Of a DNA stretch of 64,000 bases, positions 11,153 through 21,049 are shown piece after piece (the first letter of the stretch is position 1; the number at the start of each line of letters is the position of its first letter). The stretch is from positions 1-64,000 of the forward strand of contig JAUQQO010000054.1 in the NCBI GenBank assembly GCA_030549795.1, given 5' to 3'. Origin of the DNA: Pseudomonadota bacterium. Its GTDB lineage: Bacteria; Pseudomonadota; Alphaproteobacteria; Geminicoccales; Geminicoccaceae. Both the position numbers and the translations under genes were made by a program. The notes beneath the pieces were generated by a model. The model ran no database searches. It was not told where the DNA came from and saw nothing but the letters and a program-made list of their open reading frames with translations.

Positions 11153-12141
11153 ATCAACGCCTCATCCTGCTCGTCGGCATTCTCGTCGCCGCCGCAGTCG
11201 TGTTGCTCGCGGGCTCGGTCTTCACCGTGCACCAGAGCCGCCAGGCGCTCGTGCTCCAGTTCGGCAATCCGGTGCGGGTGGTCAAAGAGCCGGGGTTGAG
11301 CTTCAAGCTGCCGTTCATCCAGCAGGTCGAATATTTTGAAAAGCGCGTTCTCGACTACGATGCACCCTCGGTCGAGTTGATCTTGGGTGACCAGCGGCGG
11401 CTCGTGGTCGACGCCTTCACCCGCTACCGCATCGTCGATCCCCTGCGCTTCCGCCAGGCGGCCGGCAACGAGGTGCTCTTCCGCCAGCGGTTGGAGCCCA
11501 CGGTGTTCGCGGCGCTGCGCAGCGTGCTCGGCGAGACCTCGCTTATGGAGGTTTTGAGCAAGGACCGGGCGACGCTTATGAACCGTATCCGCGACGAGGC
11601 GAATAAGGCGCTGCAGCGCTTCGGCGTCGAGGTCGTGGATGTGCGCATCAAGCGGGCGGATCTGCCGGTTGAGAACACCCAGGCGATCTTCCGCCGCATG
11701 CAGACCGAGCGCGAACGCGAGGCCAAGGAGCTGCGGGCGCAGGGTGCCGAACTCGCGCAGCGCATTCGCGCCCGCGCCGATCGCGAACGGCGCGTGCTCA
11801 TCGCCGAGGCCCAAAAGCGAGCCGAGATCATCCGCGGCGAAGGCGATGCGGAAGTGATCCGCATCTTCGCCGAGGCGTTCGGCCAGGACCTCGATTTCTT
11901 CAAATTCTACCGCACCATGCAGGCCTACCGGCAGGCGCTCGGGGACGGCAACACGAGCATCGTGATGTCGCCCCAAAGCGAGTTCTTCCGCTTCTTCGCG
12001 AGCCCCGGTCTGGTCGACAGCGTGCCCGGGCGCACCCCCGCACCGGCCGACCTCGCCGCGCGCGGCGATACCGCAGCCGTCCTCGCTCCCGCCGCGCGTC
12101 CAACACCGCAAGACGGCGCGGCGACAGCTGCGCCGCGGTGA
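11149..12141 (+). CDS. hflC: HflC, FtsH protease modulator (SPFH family)
   Basis: Partner of HflK in the FtsH-regulating membrane cage. It is 330 residues with an N-terminal transmembrane anchor (LILLVGILVAAAVVLLAGS), an SPFH domain (QALVLQFGNPVRVVKEPGL), the conserved MQTEREREAKELRAQGAE coiled coil and SEFFRFFASP near the end. The last 40 residues are an Ala/Pro-rich tail of no known role. The start is coupled to the hflK stop. Confidence 0.94.
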   Translation: MNQRLILLVGILVAAAVVLLAGSVFTVHQSRQALVLQFGNPVRVVKEPGLSFKLPFIQQVEYFEKRVLDYDAPSVELILGDQRRLVVDAFTRYRIVDPLRFRQAAGNEVLFRQRLEPTVFAALRSVLGETSLMEVLSKDRATLMNRIRDEANKALQRFGVEVVDVRIKRADLPVENTQAIFRRMQTEREREAKELRAQGAELAQRIRARADRERRVLIAEAQKRAEIIRGEGDAEVIRIFAEAFGQDLDFFKFYRTMQAYRQALGDGNTSIVMSPQSEFFRFFASPGLVDSVPGRTPAPADLAARGDTAAVLAPAARPTPQDGAATAAPR

Positions 12142-12196
12142 TCGCCGAAACGGGCACGCGGGCAGCGGATCGCTCGACCCATCCGCGTATTGATCC

Positions 12197-12382
12197 ATGC
12201 GCGATCTGTGGACGGGGCTCGCCCTCGTGCTCGTCATCGAGGGGCTCGCCTGGGCGGTAGCACCGGGGGCTCTGCGCCGCGTCACCGCGCGTTTGGGCGA
12301 GCTCGACGACTCGAGCTTGCGCATCGCCGGGCTCGCTGTGGCCGCCCTTGGAGTTCTCGCCGTATGGCTCGTGCGCGGTTGA
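12197..12382 (+). CDS. DUF2065 family small membrane protein
   Basis: A 61-residue protein with two hydrophobic segments (LALVLVIEGLAWAVAP and IAGLAVAALGVLAVWLV), matching the DUF2065 family that sits between hflC and degP/degQ in many proteobacteria. Its function is unknown; the fixed position suggests a link to membrane protein quality control. It lies in the same orientation 55 nt after hflC and 135 nt before degP. Confidence 0.85.
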   Translation: MRDLWTGLALVLVIEGLAWAVAPGALRRVTARLGELDDSSLRIAGLAVAALGVLAVWLVRG

Positions 12383-12517
12383 GGGCGGGGGCGGGCGAGA
12401 CTTGCTGCTTGAGCTAGGCCGGTGACATCATTTCGGGAAAGGCGGATACTGACTCCCGGGGGCGGTCGGAACCCGCTGGGAGGAGCGCGACGCCGGCCGG
12501 CGCGAAGGAGAGGCACG

Positions 12518-14017
12518 ATGTCGAGGGTAAAAGGCCGCGACCCGCAGATCTTTGGGCTCCGCGGCGCATGGCTCATGCTGTTGAGCGCCTTGCTCCTTTT
12601 GATCCTTGCCGTCCCGGGTGGCTGGGCGGCACCCGCTGGTCCGCCCGGCTTCGCCGATCTCGTGGCGCGGGTGGCACCCGCGGTGGTCAACATCGCCACG
12701 CGCAAGGTCGGAGCGCCGCGCGCCGAGGCTCCATCTCTGCCGCAAGTTCCTCCCGGCTCGCCCTTCGAAGAGTTCTTCAAGGAGTTCTTCGAGCGCGAAC
12801 CGCAACGCGAGCCCGTGCCGCCTCGGCGCAGTGTATCCTTGGGATCCGGCTTCATCATCGATCCCGAAGGCTATGTGGTCACCAACAACCACGTGATCGC
12901 CGACGCCGACGAGATCTCGGTTATCATGTATGATGAAAAAGAATTTCCGGCCAAAGTCGTCGGCCGCGATCCCAAGACTGATCTTGCGCTTCTTAAAATC
13001 GACGGTGACAAGCCTTTCCCGTTCGTCGAATGGGCCGACAGCGATCAGGTGCGCGTGGGCGATTGGATGATCGCCATCGGCAACCCCTTCGGTCTCGGCT
13101 CTTCGGTCACCGCCGGGATCGTGTCCGCGCGCGGCCGCGATATCCGCAGCGGTCCTTACGACGACTATTTCCAGGTCGACGCGGCGATCAACCGCGGCAA
13201 CTCGGGCGGGCCGTCGTTCACCATGGACGGCAAGGTGTTCGGGGTGAACACCGCCATCTTCTCGCCTTCCGGCGGTAACATCGGCATTGGCTTTGCCATC
13301 CCCTCCAACCTCGCCCGTCCGGTCATCGAGAGCTTAAAGCGCACCGGTCGCGTCGCCCGCGGCTGGTTGGGCGTGCGGATCCAAACCGTAACAGAGGAGA
13401 TCGCCGAGAGCATCGGCCTTAAAGAGCCGGCCGGCGCGCTGGTTGCGAGCGTCACCCCGGGAGGACCGGCCGCGGCCTCGGCGATCGAGCAGGGCGATGT
13501 GATCCTCGAGTTCGACGGCAAGAAGATCGACAAGATGCGCTCGCTGCCGAGGATCGTGGCGGAGACACCGGTCGGGCGCGAAGTCGAGGTGGTGATCTGG
13601 CGCAAGGGCGAGAGGAAGACGGTGCGCGTCAAGCTCGGTGAACTGCCCGATGAAGAGCAGCTCGCCGAGCTCGGCAGGCCGCAGCAACCGCCGCGGCCCG
13701 GCCCCACGGGCGGAGTGCGCGTCCCCGAACTCGGCCTCGTCGTCAGTCCGATTACGCCCGAGCTCAAGAACCGCTTCTCCTTGCCGGATCGCGCCAAAGG
13801 GGTGGTGGTGGTCGAGGTCGAACCCGACGGCCCCGCTGCTCAGGAAGGAATCCGGCCCGGCGATCTCATCGTCGAGGCGATGCAAGAGGAGATCAAGGCG
13901 CCGAACGAGCTCGCCGCCAGGATCGAGGCGAGCAAACGAGCCGGCCGTAAAGCCGCGCTCCTGCTCGTCGAACGGCAAGGCGAGGGCCGCTTCATCGCGC
14001 CGCGCTTCAAGGAATAG
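12518..14017 (+). CDS. degP: DegP/DegQ-type periplasmic serine endoprotease (HtrA)
   Basis: Periplasmic protease/chaperone that degrades misfolded envelope proteins. It is 499 residues from the ATG at 12518, which has an AAGGAGAGG ribosome site; an in-frame upstream start would add an arginine-rich stretch with no conservation. A signal peptide spans about 1-38. The catalytic triad is His125 (TNNHVIADAD), Asp155 (KTDLALL) and Ser229 (RGNSGGPSF). PDZ1 follows at about 300-385 and PDZ2 at about 405-495. It closes the hflKC locus, so soluble and membrane proteases are probably coregulated. Confidence 0.95.
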   Translation: MSRVKGRDPQIFGLRGAWLMLLSALLLLILAVPGGWAAPAGPPGFADLVARVAPAVVNIATRKVGAPRAEAPSLPQVPPGSPFEEFFKEFFEREPQREPVPPRRSVSLGSGFIIDPEGYVVTNNHVIADADEISVIMYDEKEFPAKVVGRDPKTDLALLKIDGDKPFPFVEWADSDQVRVGDWMIAIGNPFGLGSSVTAGIVSARGRDIRSGPYDDYFQVDAAINRGNSGGPSFTMDGKVFGVNTAIFSPSGGNIGIGFAIPSNLARPVIESLKRTGRVARGWLGVRIQTVTEEIAESIGLKEPAGALVASVTPGGPAAASAIEQGDVILEFDGKKIDKMRSLPRIVAETPVGREVEVVIWRKGERKTVRVKLGELPDEEQLAELGRPQQPPRPGPTGGVRVPELGLVVSPITPELKNRFSLPDRAKGVVVVEVEPDGPAAQEGIRPGDLIVEAMQEEIKAPNELAARIEASKRAGRKAALLLVERQGEGRFIAPRFKE

Positions 14018-14027
14018 CCGCCGCGGC

Positions 14028-14909
14028 TCACGCGCTGCGGTGCTCCGCTTCGGGGATGCCCTGAAGGAAAAGGAGCGCGCGCAGATCGCCATGGACGATA
14101 TTCACGGGCGCCCGCGCGCGCACGCGCGGATGAGCGCGAAAGGCGACACCGAGACCGGCGCGCAAGAGCATCGGCAGATCGTTGGCGCCGTCGCCCACGG
14201 CGAGCGCCGCTTCGGCGGGAAGACCTTCGCGGGCGAGCAACTCTTCGAGCGTGGCGAGCTTGGCGGAGGCATCGAGGATCGGCTCGGCAACGCGACCGGT
14301 CAGTCGCCCGTCCTCGATGATCAGGCGGTTGCCGCGCTCTTCATCGAAGCCCAGCAGCGCCGCGACATGGCGGGTGAACTGGCGAAAGCCAGAAGAGACG
14401 AGCGCCGTCTTGGCCCCTTGAGCGCGCATGGTGGCAACGAGCGTTTGTGCCCCCGGTGTCGCGCGGATGCGCTCGGCGATCACCTCCTCGATGACGCGTT
14501 CGGGCAGACCCTCAAGGAGAGCCACGCGGCGCCGTAAGGATTCGCGATAGTCGATCTCGCCGTTCATGGCAGCACGCGTGATCGCCGCCACTTCGGCCTT
14601 GCACCCGACGTAATCGGCGAGCTCGTCTAAGCACTCGACGGTGATCATGGTGCTATCCATATCAGCCACGAGCAGGCGCTTGCGGCGCCCGGCCGCCGGC
14701 AGCACCGCAACGTCGAGCGGCAGATCAGCCAAAAGCGGAGTTGCGCGGGCGCGGATCTCTTCTGCGGTGAGCGGGCTTAGGATCTCGACCGCTTGCTCGG
14801 GAGCGAGCCAGCGCGAACTTCCGGCGAGGGCGCGCTCGAGCGCGCGCACGAGCTCAAAAGAAAGCGGCGCGCGCGCGGGATCGGCGATGAGGACGAGAAC
14901 CTGCGACAC
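14028..14909 (-). CDS. serB: Phosphoserine phosphatase
   Basis: HAD-superfamily enzyme that makes L-serine from O-phosphoserine, the last step of serine synthesis. It is 293 residues: an N-terminal regulatory-like region (1-75), then nucleophile Asp83 in VADMDSTMI with acid/base Asp85. Then come SSGFRQFTRHVAALLGFDE and the metal-binding GDGANDLPML. It converges on degP with a 10 nt gap and is divergent from miaA, the usual alphaproteobacterial arrangement. Confidence 0.94.
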   Translation of the reverse strand: MSQVLVLIADPARAPLSFELVRALERALAGSSRWLAPEQAVEILSPLTAEEIRARATPLLADLPLDVAVLPAAGRRKRLLVADMDSTMITVECLDELADYVGCKAEVAAITRAAMNGEIDYRESLRRRVALLEGLPERVIEEVIAERIRATPGAQTLVATMRAQGAKTALVSSGFRQFTRHVAALLGFDEERGNRLIIEDGRLTGRVAEPILDASAKLATLEELLAREGLPAEAALAVGDGANDLPMLLRAGLGVAFRAHPRVRARAPVNIVHGDLRALLFLQGIPEAEHRSA

Positions 14910-15150
14910 GGATCGACCCTAAGTCTTAGGGTGCGCGTGACGCTAGCAGCGCGGCCAGTTGGGGTGAACCGGCTCGAAATCCGGGCGCGAACAACGGTCG
15001 CAGGGACCGCGCCTTTGGGCCGCCGCGCCGACCGGCAGATCGGATCGCAAGGCAGGAGCGCCGAGTGCGCGGCGGCGGGAAAGAGCCGCTTCGAAGGGGA
15101 TCTGCGCGGGCAGCGGCAGGACGCCTCGCCGCGTCGGAGTTTTCGGGCCG

Positions 15151-16203
15151 ATGAGCAGAGAAAGGGCGGAAGCAAAGCAAGACGGAGTTGCGCGCGCAGA
15201 CGCTATCGGCCCGCAAGAGCCTTTCGCCACCAGCCCGCTCTGTATCATCGGCGGCACCACAGCGAGCGGCAAATCGGCTCTCGCGCTCGCGCTTGCCGAG
15301 CGCACCGGCGCGGTGATCGTCAACGCCGACAGCCAGCAGCTGTTCGCCGATCTGCCTATTCTCACAGCACGGCCGGGGCCCGAAGACGAGGCGCGGGCCG
15401 AGCATCGGCTCTACGGAGTCTTGGGTCCGCGCGAACAGCCCTCGGCCGGGCGCTGGCTTGCGCTCGTGCTTCCCGTTCTTGCCGAGCTCGCGGCATGCGC
15501 GCGACCGGTCATCCTCGTCGGCGGTACCGGCTTTTATCTGGCCGCGCTCCTGCACGGGCTCTCGCCCATCCCCCCGGTGCCCGAAGAAGTGCGCACGCGC
15601 TTGATCGACGAGACGAGGGAATTGCCGAGCCCAGAGCTCCACGCCCGGCTCGCGCGGCTGGATCCGATGACCGCAGCACGGCTGCGTCCCTCCGACCGGC
15701 AACGGATCTTGCGCGCGCTCGAAGTGTTGGAGGCGACCGGGCGTCCGCTCGCCCTCTTCCAGGCCGAGCCCCGCCGGCCCTTGATCCGGCCGCGCGCCAT
15801 GATGGGCGTGGCGCTCCTGCCACCGTCCGAGGTGACGAGCCCGCGCATCGCTCGCCGCCTTAAGGACCAGCTCGCGCGCGGGGCGCTTCACGAGGTCGCC
15901 GCTTTGGCCGCGCGCGCGCCGGGCCTCGGGGAGGCAGCGCGGGCCAACGAAACCGAGCGCTGGCCGATCCTCAAGGTGCACGGCTGCCGCGAGCTGCTCG
16001 CGGTCCTCGATGGTCGCCTCGGGCTCTTTGAAGCCGAGGCCGAGATCGCGCGCCAGGTGCGCGCCTATGCCAAGCGGCAACGCACCTTTTTCCGCACCCA
16101 ACTGCCCGAGCTGAGGGCGCTTGCGGTGGTGGGTGAAGCCGACGGTCTAGCGGAGCGGCTGGCGCGCGAGTGGCGGGCGCGCTTTGCGCGGGCGGACGCT
16201 TAA
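15151..16203 (+). CDS. miaA: tRNA dimethylallyltransferase
   Basis: Adds an isopentenyl group to A37 of tRNAs that read UNN codons. It is 350 residues. The P-loop is GGTTASGKS (34-42), followed by [34 protein letters not shown] and [18 protein letters not shown]. The N-terminal 25 residues are not conserved, so a later start cannot be excluded. The last 4 nt overlap the 3' end of the convergent ilvD. The 241 nt upstream to serB contain no other gene I can support. Confidence 0.93.
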   Translation: MSRERAEAKQDGVARADAIGPQEPFATSPLCIIGGTTASGKSALALALAERTGAVIVNADSQQLFADLPILTARPGPEDEARAEHRLYGVLGPREQPSAGRWLALVLPVLAELAACARPVILVGGTGFYLAALLHGLSPIPPVPEEVRTRLIDETRELPSPELHARLARLDPMTAARLRPSDRQRILRALEVLEATGRPLALFQAEPRRPLIRPRAMMGVALLPPSEVTSPRIARRLKDQLARGALHEVAALAARAPGLGEAARANETERWPILKVHGCRELLAVLDGRLGLFEAEAEIARQVRAYAKRQRTFFRTQLPELRALAVVGEADGLAERLAREWRARFARADA

Positions 16204-17924
16204 AGATCGGCGTACGCGACGATCTCGGCTTTGGCGCCGGGGTGGGTGACCGCGCCATAGCGCGCTGGGCCTACGAGCTGGGCATATTTGTAGAGTGCCC
16301 CGCTCGTGTAGATGGTGGGTCGCGGTTTCCATTCCGCGCGTCGGCGCGCGAGCTCCTCTTCCGGCACCTCGAGGTCGAGGGTGCCCTTCTCGGCATCGAT
16401 GGCGATGATGTCGCCATCGCGCACGAGTGCGATGGGGCCGCCCACCGCCGCCTCGGGACCGACGTGGCCGATGCAGAACCCGCGCGTGCCGCCCGAGAAG
16501 CGACCGTCGGTGACGAGCGCGACCTTTTCCCCCATCCCCTGGCCGTAGAGCGCGGAGGTGACGGAGAGCATCTCGCGCATGCCCGGTCCGCCCTTGGGCC
16601 CCTCGTAGCGGATGACGAGCACCTCGCCCTCGCGGTAGGCGCGCGCCTGCACCGCCTTCATGCAGTCCTCTTCGCAGTCGAACACCCGCGCGGGACCTCG
16701 GAACGCGAGATGCTTGAGGCCCGCGATCTTAACGATCGCTCCATCGGGAGCGAGCGAGCCTTTAAGACCGACAACCCCGCCATAGGGCGTGATCGGGTCG
16801 CTCACCGGCCGCACCACGTCCTGGTTCGGGTTCCAGCGCACTTCCGCGAGGTTCTCGGCCACCGTCTTGCCGGTCACGGTGATGCAATCGCCGTGTAAAT
16901 ATCCGCCCTCTAAAAGGGCTTTCATAATCAGCGGCACGCCACCGGCCTGAGCAAGATCGGCCATCACATAGCGACCGCCTGGCTTGAGATCAGCAATATA
17001 GGGTGTGGAGCGGAAGATCTCGGCGACGTCGAAGAGATCGAAGTCGATGCCGGCTTCGTGCGCGATCGCTGGCAAGTGCAGGGCAGCGTTGGTTGAGCCG
17101 CCCGAGGCGGCGACCACGCGTGCCGCGTTCTCGAGGCTCTTGCGGGTGACGATATCACGCGGGCGGATGCCGAGCTCAAGACAGCGCATGACCGCCTCGC
17201 CCGAGAGTTCGGCATAGCGGTCGCGTGCCTCGAAGGGCGCTGGCAGTCCGGCCGAATAGGGAAGCGCGAGGCCGATCGCCTCGGACACGCACGCCATGGT
17301 ATTAGCCGTGAACTGGCCGCCGCAAGAGCCGGCAGACGGACAGGCGACCCGCTCGAGTTCTTCGAGCTCTTCGTCGCTCATTTCACCGATGGCATGTTTG
17401 CCGACCGCCTCGAACACGTCGACGACCGTAACATCTCGGCCCTTGTATTTGCCGGGGAGGATGGAGCCACCGTACATGAACACGGACGGCACATTGAGCC
17501 GCACCATCGCCATCATGAGCCCGGGCAGGCTCTTGTCGCAGCCGGCGAAGCCCACGAGCGCGTCATAGCCGTGGCCGCGCACGGTGAGCTCGACCGAATC
17601 GGCGATCACCTCGCGGGAGACCAACGAGGCCTTCATGCCCTGATGGCCCATGGCGATGCCGTCGGTGACGGTGATGGTGGTGAACTCGCGCGGAGTGCCG
17701 CCGGCCCGGCTCACCCCGATCTTGGCCGCCTGCGCCTGGCGGTGCAGCGCGATGTTGCACGGTGCGGCCTCGTTCCACGTCGTGACGACCCCGACAAAGG
17801 GACGCGCGATATCCTCCTTGCCGAGGCCCATGGCGTAGTAATAGGACCGGTGTGGTGCCCGCTCCGGGCCCACCGTGCTGTGCCGGCTCGGCAGCTTGGA
17901 CTTGTCGAAGAGCGTGATCGCCAT
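16200..17924 (-). CDS. ilvD: Dihydroxy-acid dehydratase
   Basis: Iron-sulfur enzyme of branched-chain amino acid synthesis that dehydrates 2,3-dihydroxy-isovalerate and -methylvalerate. It is 574 residues from the ATG at 17924 ([19 protein letters not shown]), which is preceded by GGGAGGGAACGTCC. Likely cluster ligands are Cys56 ([10 protein letters not shown]), Cys129 ([11 protein letters not shown]) and Cys201 ([11 protein letters not shown]). The length fits the shorter [2Fe-2S] class. The start codon overlaps the proposed start of the divergent cation transporter gene. Confidence 0.95.
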   Translation of the reverse strand: MAITLFDKSKLPSRHSTVGPERAPHRSYYYAMGLGKEDIARPFVGVVTTWNEAAPCNIALHRQAQAAKIGVSRAGGTPREFTTITVTDGIAMGHQGMKASLVSREVIADSVELTVRGHGYDALVGFAGCDKSLPGLMMAMVRLNVPSVFMYGGSILPGKYKGRDVTVVDVFEAVGKHAIGEMSDEELEELERVACPSAGSCGGQFTANTMACVSEAIGLALPYSAGLPAPFEARDRYAELSGEAVMRCLELGIRPRDIVTRKSLENAARVVAASGGSTNAALHLPAIAHEAGIDFDLFDVAEIFRSTPYIADLKPGGRYVMADLAQAGGVPLIMKALLEGGYLHGDCITVTGKTVAENLAEVRWNPNQDVVRPVSDPITPYGGVVGLKGSLAPDGAIVKIAGLKHLAFRGPARVFDCEEDCMKAVQARAYREGEVLVIRYEGPKGGPGMREMLSVTSALYGQGMGEKVALVTDGRFSGGTRGFCIGHVGPEAAVGGPIALVRDGDIIAIDAEKGTLDLEVPEEELARRRAEWKPRPTIYTSGALYKYAQLVGPARYGAVTHPGAKAEIVAYADL

Positions 17925-18696
17925 GGACGTTCCCTCCCAGAGCCGCGCGGCGGCGCGGACCTTAGCCGCATGCGCGGAAGCTGACCAGAGCACGCGACCA
18001 GCGTCGCTTGCGACCGGCTGCGGCACAGCGGCATACGATGAACCCGCGCGTTGCTGCGCACAGCTCGCCCGCCCGTTCACCGGCGAAGACCCGCGCTATC
18101 GTCGGGCCCTTCTCGCCGTGCTGCTCATCAACGCCTCTATGTTCGTGTTCGAGACGCTCGCCGGTCAGCTCGCCGGGTCCCGTGCGCTGCAAGCGGATGC
18201 GTTGGACTTTCTGGGCGACAGCCTGACCTACGGCCTCACCTTCTGGGCTGTCGGCCGTTCCGATCGCACGCGTGCCACCGCCGCCTTGATCAAGGGTGCG
18301 AGCCTGTCGCTTATGGGCCTGTGGGTGCTGGGGGCAACGCTGTGGAGCGTGTTCGTGCTCGGGCGGCCGCGCGCGGAGGTGATGGGTCTTGTGGGGTTCC
18401 TCGCACTCGCGGCCAACCTCTCTGCGGTGGCGATCCTGATGCGCTGGCGCAAAGGCGATGCCAACGTCCGCTCGGTGTGGCTGTGCTCGCGCAACGATGC
18501 GATCGGCAACCTCGCGGTGATGGGCGCGGCCGTGGCGGTGGCGCTCACCGACAGCGCCTGGCCCGATCTTTTGGTCGCCTTCGCGATGGCCGCGCTGTTC
18601 TTACACAGCTCGACGCGGATCCTCTTGCACGCGCGCGCCGAGCTCCGCCATGCCACCTTCCGTCGTACCCTCGGCACGCGAACCCGCACCGGGTGA
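17923..18696 (+). CDS. Cation diffusion facilitator-like membrane transporter
   Basis: Predicted inner-membrane metal cation exporter of the CDF fold, reduced to the transmembrane part (257 residues). About six hydrophobic segments are visible. The metal-site helices carry [17 protein letters not shown] and [17 protein letters not shown], the Asp-rich pairs of this family. No cytoplasmic C-terminal metal-sensing domain is present. The start is uncertain: the ATG at 17923 adds about 60 unconserved residues and overlaps the ilvD start codon, while a GTG at 18118 would begin just inside the first helix. It overlaps the next gene by 47 nt. The metal is unknown. Confidence 0.72.
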   Translation: MDVPSQSRAAARTLAACAEADQSTRPASLATGCGTAAYDEPARCCAQLARPFTGEDPRYRRALLAVLLINASMFVFETLAGQLAGSRALQADALDFLGDSLTYGLTFWAVGRSDRTRATAALIKGASLSLMGLWVLGATLWSVFVLGRPRAEVMGLVGFLALAANLSAVAILMRWRKGDANVRSVWLCSRNDAIGNLAVMGAAVAVALTDSAWPDLLVAFAMAALFLHSSTRILLHARAELRHATFRRTLGTRTRTG

Positions 18697-19645
18697 GCCC
18701 GGCGCCCCGCAACCACCCGTGCGGCTCCAGGCGCTCGTGCGCGCCCTTTCCCGCGTGGCGCATTGTGGACGCGCGTTCTTAAGCGCTGTGCACCATCTCT
18801 TTTTCGAAGACGGCCTCGTGGTCGCGGGCTATGTCGCCTTCGCCGCGCTTTTTGCGCTTTTTCCCTTTTTGATCGTGCTCTTGTCGATCGCCGGCATCCT
18901 CGGTCAGAGCGAAGCCGCGCAGGCCTCGATCGAGCTCGGCCTCGAACTCGTACCGCCCGAGGTCGCGGCCGTGTTGCGGCCGGTGATCGCCGAGATCCTG
19001 GGCGGGGCGCCGCGCGGGCTGTTGGGCCTCGGCATCGTGGTTTCGCTTTGGTTCGCATCCTCGGGGATGGAGGCGGTGCGCCACGTTCTCGATCGCGCCT
19101 ACGGCTGCCCGGAGCCCGCCCATTTCTTGTGGGCGCGAATGCAGAGCCTGCTGTTGGTCGTGCTCGTGGCCCTCGCCATTCTCATCGCCATGCTGGCGCT
19201 CGTGGGCCTGCCCCTTGCCGGGCGGATCGCGGCGTGGCTCGGCGAGCACGAGCTGTTCGCGCGGGATCTTTGGTTCTGGGCGCGCTACGGGCTCGGCCTC
19301 GGCCTGTTGTTCGCCCTCACCACGACCCTGCACCTGGTTTTGCCAACCGTCTCCTTGCGCCTGCGCGAGGTCTTGCCCGGCACGCTGCTCTCGGTCGCGC
19401 TGTGGGCGATCGCCGCCGAGCTCTACTCGGCCTATCTGGCTTCGCTTCCGACCTCCTATTCGCTCACCTATGGCAGCCTCGCCGGCATCATCGTGACGCT
19501 GCTCTTCTTTTACATCTCGGCTGCGATCTTCATCTTGGGCGCCCAGTTCAACGGCGCGCTGCGCGACGAGCGAGGCAAGAGCACGACCTCCCCTGCCTGC
19601 GCGCTCGAGACCGCCACGCCCGCGCCAGAGCGTCGGGAGGCGTAA
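18650..19645 (+). CDS. YihY/virulence factor BrkB family membrane protein
   Basis: Inner-membrane protein of the YihY family (once misnamed RNase BN); molecular function unknown. It is 331 residues with a cytoplasmic N-terminus and about six transmembrane segments. Family motifs are GYVAFAALFALFPFLIVLLS, FASSGMEAVRHVLDRAYG and SYSLTYGSLAGIIVTLLFFY. It starts inside the end of the upstream transporter gene and so is probably translationally coupled to it. Confidence 0.88.
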   Translation: MPPSVVPSAREPAPGEPGAPQPPVRLQALVRALSRVAHCGRAFLSAVHHLFFEDGLVVAGYVAFAALFALFPFLIVLLSIAGILGQSEAAQASIELGLELVPPEVAAVLRPVIAEILGGAPRGLLGLGIVVSLWFASSGMEAVRHVLDRAYGCPEPAHFLWARMQSLLLVVLVALAILIAMLALVGLPLAGRIAAWLGEHELFARDLWFWARYGLGLGLLFALTTTLHLVLPTVSLRLREVLPGTLLSVALWAIAAELYSAYLASLPTSYSLTYGSLAGIIVTLLFFYISAAIFILGAQFNGALRDERGKSTTSPACALETATPAPERREA

Positions 19646-19742
19646 TCCCGTGTGGTGCCTGCGCCCTGCGATGTGCGCGTTCCTCGCATGTGCCGCGCTG
19701 CCATGCTAAGAACGCGCGCGTACCGAACGGGCGCAGCGCGCA

Positions 19743-20627
19743 GTGATCGAGTACGTGCTGTTGGGCGGGGCGGGCATCGCCGCCATTTCCGCTTGGGCCG
19801 GGCTCATCGAGCCGCGCCGTCTCGTGGCGGCTCGCTACGAGCTGAGCGTTCCGCGCTGGCCGGCCGGCTTGCCGCCGCTTCGCCTCGCGGTGGTGGGCGA
19901 TCTGCACGCGGCGCGGCCACATGTGAGCGAGGCGCGCCTGGCGCAGCTGGTTGCGCGGGTCATCGCGGAGCGGCCGGATCTCATCCTGTTGCCCGGCGAC
20001 TTCTTGGCCAACCGTACCGCCTTCGTGCGCCCGCTGCCCATAGCGGCGATCGCCGCGGCGCTCGCACCGCTCGCCAAGGCAGCGCCCACCCTCGCGGTCC
20101 TCGGCAACCACGATTGGCACCGGGGCGCCGGCCATCTCGTGCGCGCTGCGCTCGAGCGGGTGGGGATCGCGGTGCTCGAGAACGAAGTGGTCGAGTTCGC
20201 CTTCGGCCAATCCACGCTGCAGGTCGCCGGCTTGGGCTGCGCGATCAGCCGCCGTACCGATCTTCCGGCCGTCCTCGAGCGGCTCGACCCCGAGCGTCCG
20301 TGCATCGTCTTGACCCATTTGCCGGACTCGGTGGCCTATTTGCCGGATCAGCCGCTGCTCGTGGTCGCCGGCCACACGCACGGCGGCCAGGTGTGCGTTC
20401 CCGGCATCGGGCCCTTGTTGACGATGAGCACCTTACCGCGCCGCTTCGCGCGCGGTTTGCACCGAGTGGGCGGGCGGCACCTGCTCGTCACCTCCGGTGT
20501 GGGGACGAGCCTTTTGCCTATTCGCCTCGGGACGCCGCCTGAGTATGTGATCGCCACCGTTCGCGCCGCCGAGGCCGCGCGGGGGCAGACGCGCGCGGCG
20601 GTCGCAGCGGTCAGCACGCACGTGTAA
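19743..20627 (+). CDS. Calcineurin-like metallophosphoesterase
   Basis: Dinuclear-metal phosphoesterase, 294 residues from a GTG start. All five metal motifs are visible: GDLH (Asp53, His55), PGDF (Asp86), GNHDW (Asn122, His123), LTHLPD (His192) and GHTHGGQ (His211, His213). The N-terminal hydrophobic stretch (IEYVLLGGAGIAAISAWAGL) looks like a membrane anchor, as in YkuE/YaeI-type enzymes that act on membrane lipids. The substrate is not predictable. No strong ribosome site precedes the start. Confidence 0.88.
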   Translation: MIEYVLLGGAGIAAISAWAGLIEPRRLVAARYELSVPRWPAGLPPLRLAVVGDLHAARPHVSEARLAQLVARVIAERPDLILLPGDFLANRTAFVRPLPIAAIAAALAPLAKAAPTLAVLGNHDWHRGAGHLVRAALERVGIAVLENEVVEFAFGQSTLQVAGLGCAISRRTDLPAVLERLDPERPCIVLTHLPDSVAYLPDQPLLVVAGHTHGGQVCVPGIGPLLTMSTLPRRFARGLHRVGGRHLLVTSGVGTSLLPIRLGTPPEYVIATVRAAEAARGQTRAAVAAVSTHV

Positions 20628-20648
20628 GCGAGGAAGGGGAGGGTCGCC

Positions 20649-21032
20649 GTGCGCCGCTACATCAACCCAGCAGGCATCGCCCCGCCCGTGGCCAACTACA
20701 GCCACGCCGTACTCGTGCGGGGCTTCCAACGGCTGCTCGTCGTGTCCGGCCAGCTCGGGATCGCCCCCGACGGCTCCATCCCCGAGGGCTGCGAGGCGCA
20801 AGCCAAGCTCATCTTCGCCGCTTTCGACCGCTGCCTCGCCGAAGCCGGGATGGGCCGGCGGCACGTGCTGCGGCTCAACACCTATCTCGTCGATCTCGCC
20901 GATCGTCCCGCCTTTATGGCGGTGCGCGATGCCTGGGTGGAGAGCCCGCCGCCCGCGTCCACACTGGTTGTGGTCAAAGCCCTCGTGCGCCCCGAGGCGC
21001 GGCTCGAGGTCGAGCTGATCGCCGCCTGTTGA
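20649..21032 (+). CDS. ridA: RidA family protein
   Basis: Small trimeric protein of the RidA/YjgF family, which hydrolyses reactive enamine/imine intermediates made by PLP enzymes. It is 127 residues, the family length, from a GTG start with an AGGGGAGG ribosome site. It contains VSGQLGIAPDGSI, LAEAGMGRRHVLRLNTYLVD and a conserved Arg in VKALVRPEARLEVELIA, the position that binds substrate carboxylate. It lies 21 nt after the phosphoesterase gene and may be cotranscribed. It could be a non-canonical RidA subgroup. Confidence 0.88.
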   Translation: MRRYINPAGIAPPVANYSHAVLVRGFQRLLVVSGQLGIAPDGSIPEGCEAQAKLIFAAFDRCLAEAGMGRRHVLRLNTYLVDLADRPAFMAVRDAWVESPPPASTLVVVKALVRPEARLEVELIAAC

Positions 21033-21049
21033 AAAGACGTCCGCCTCGC

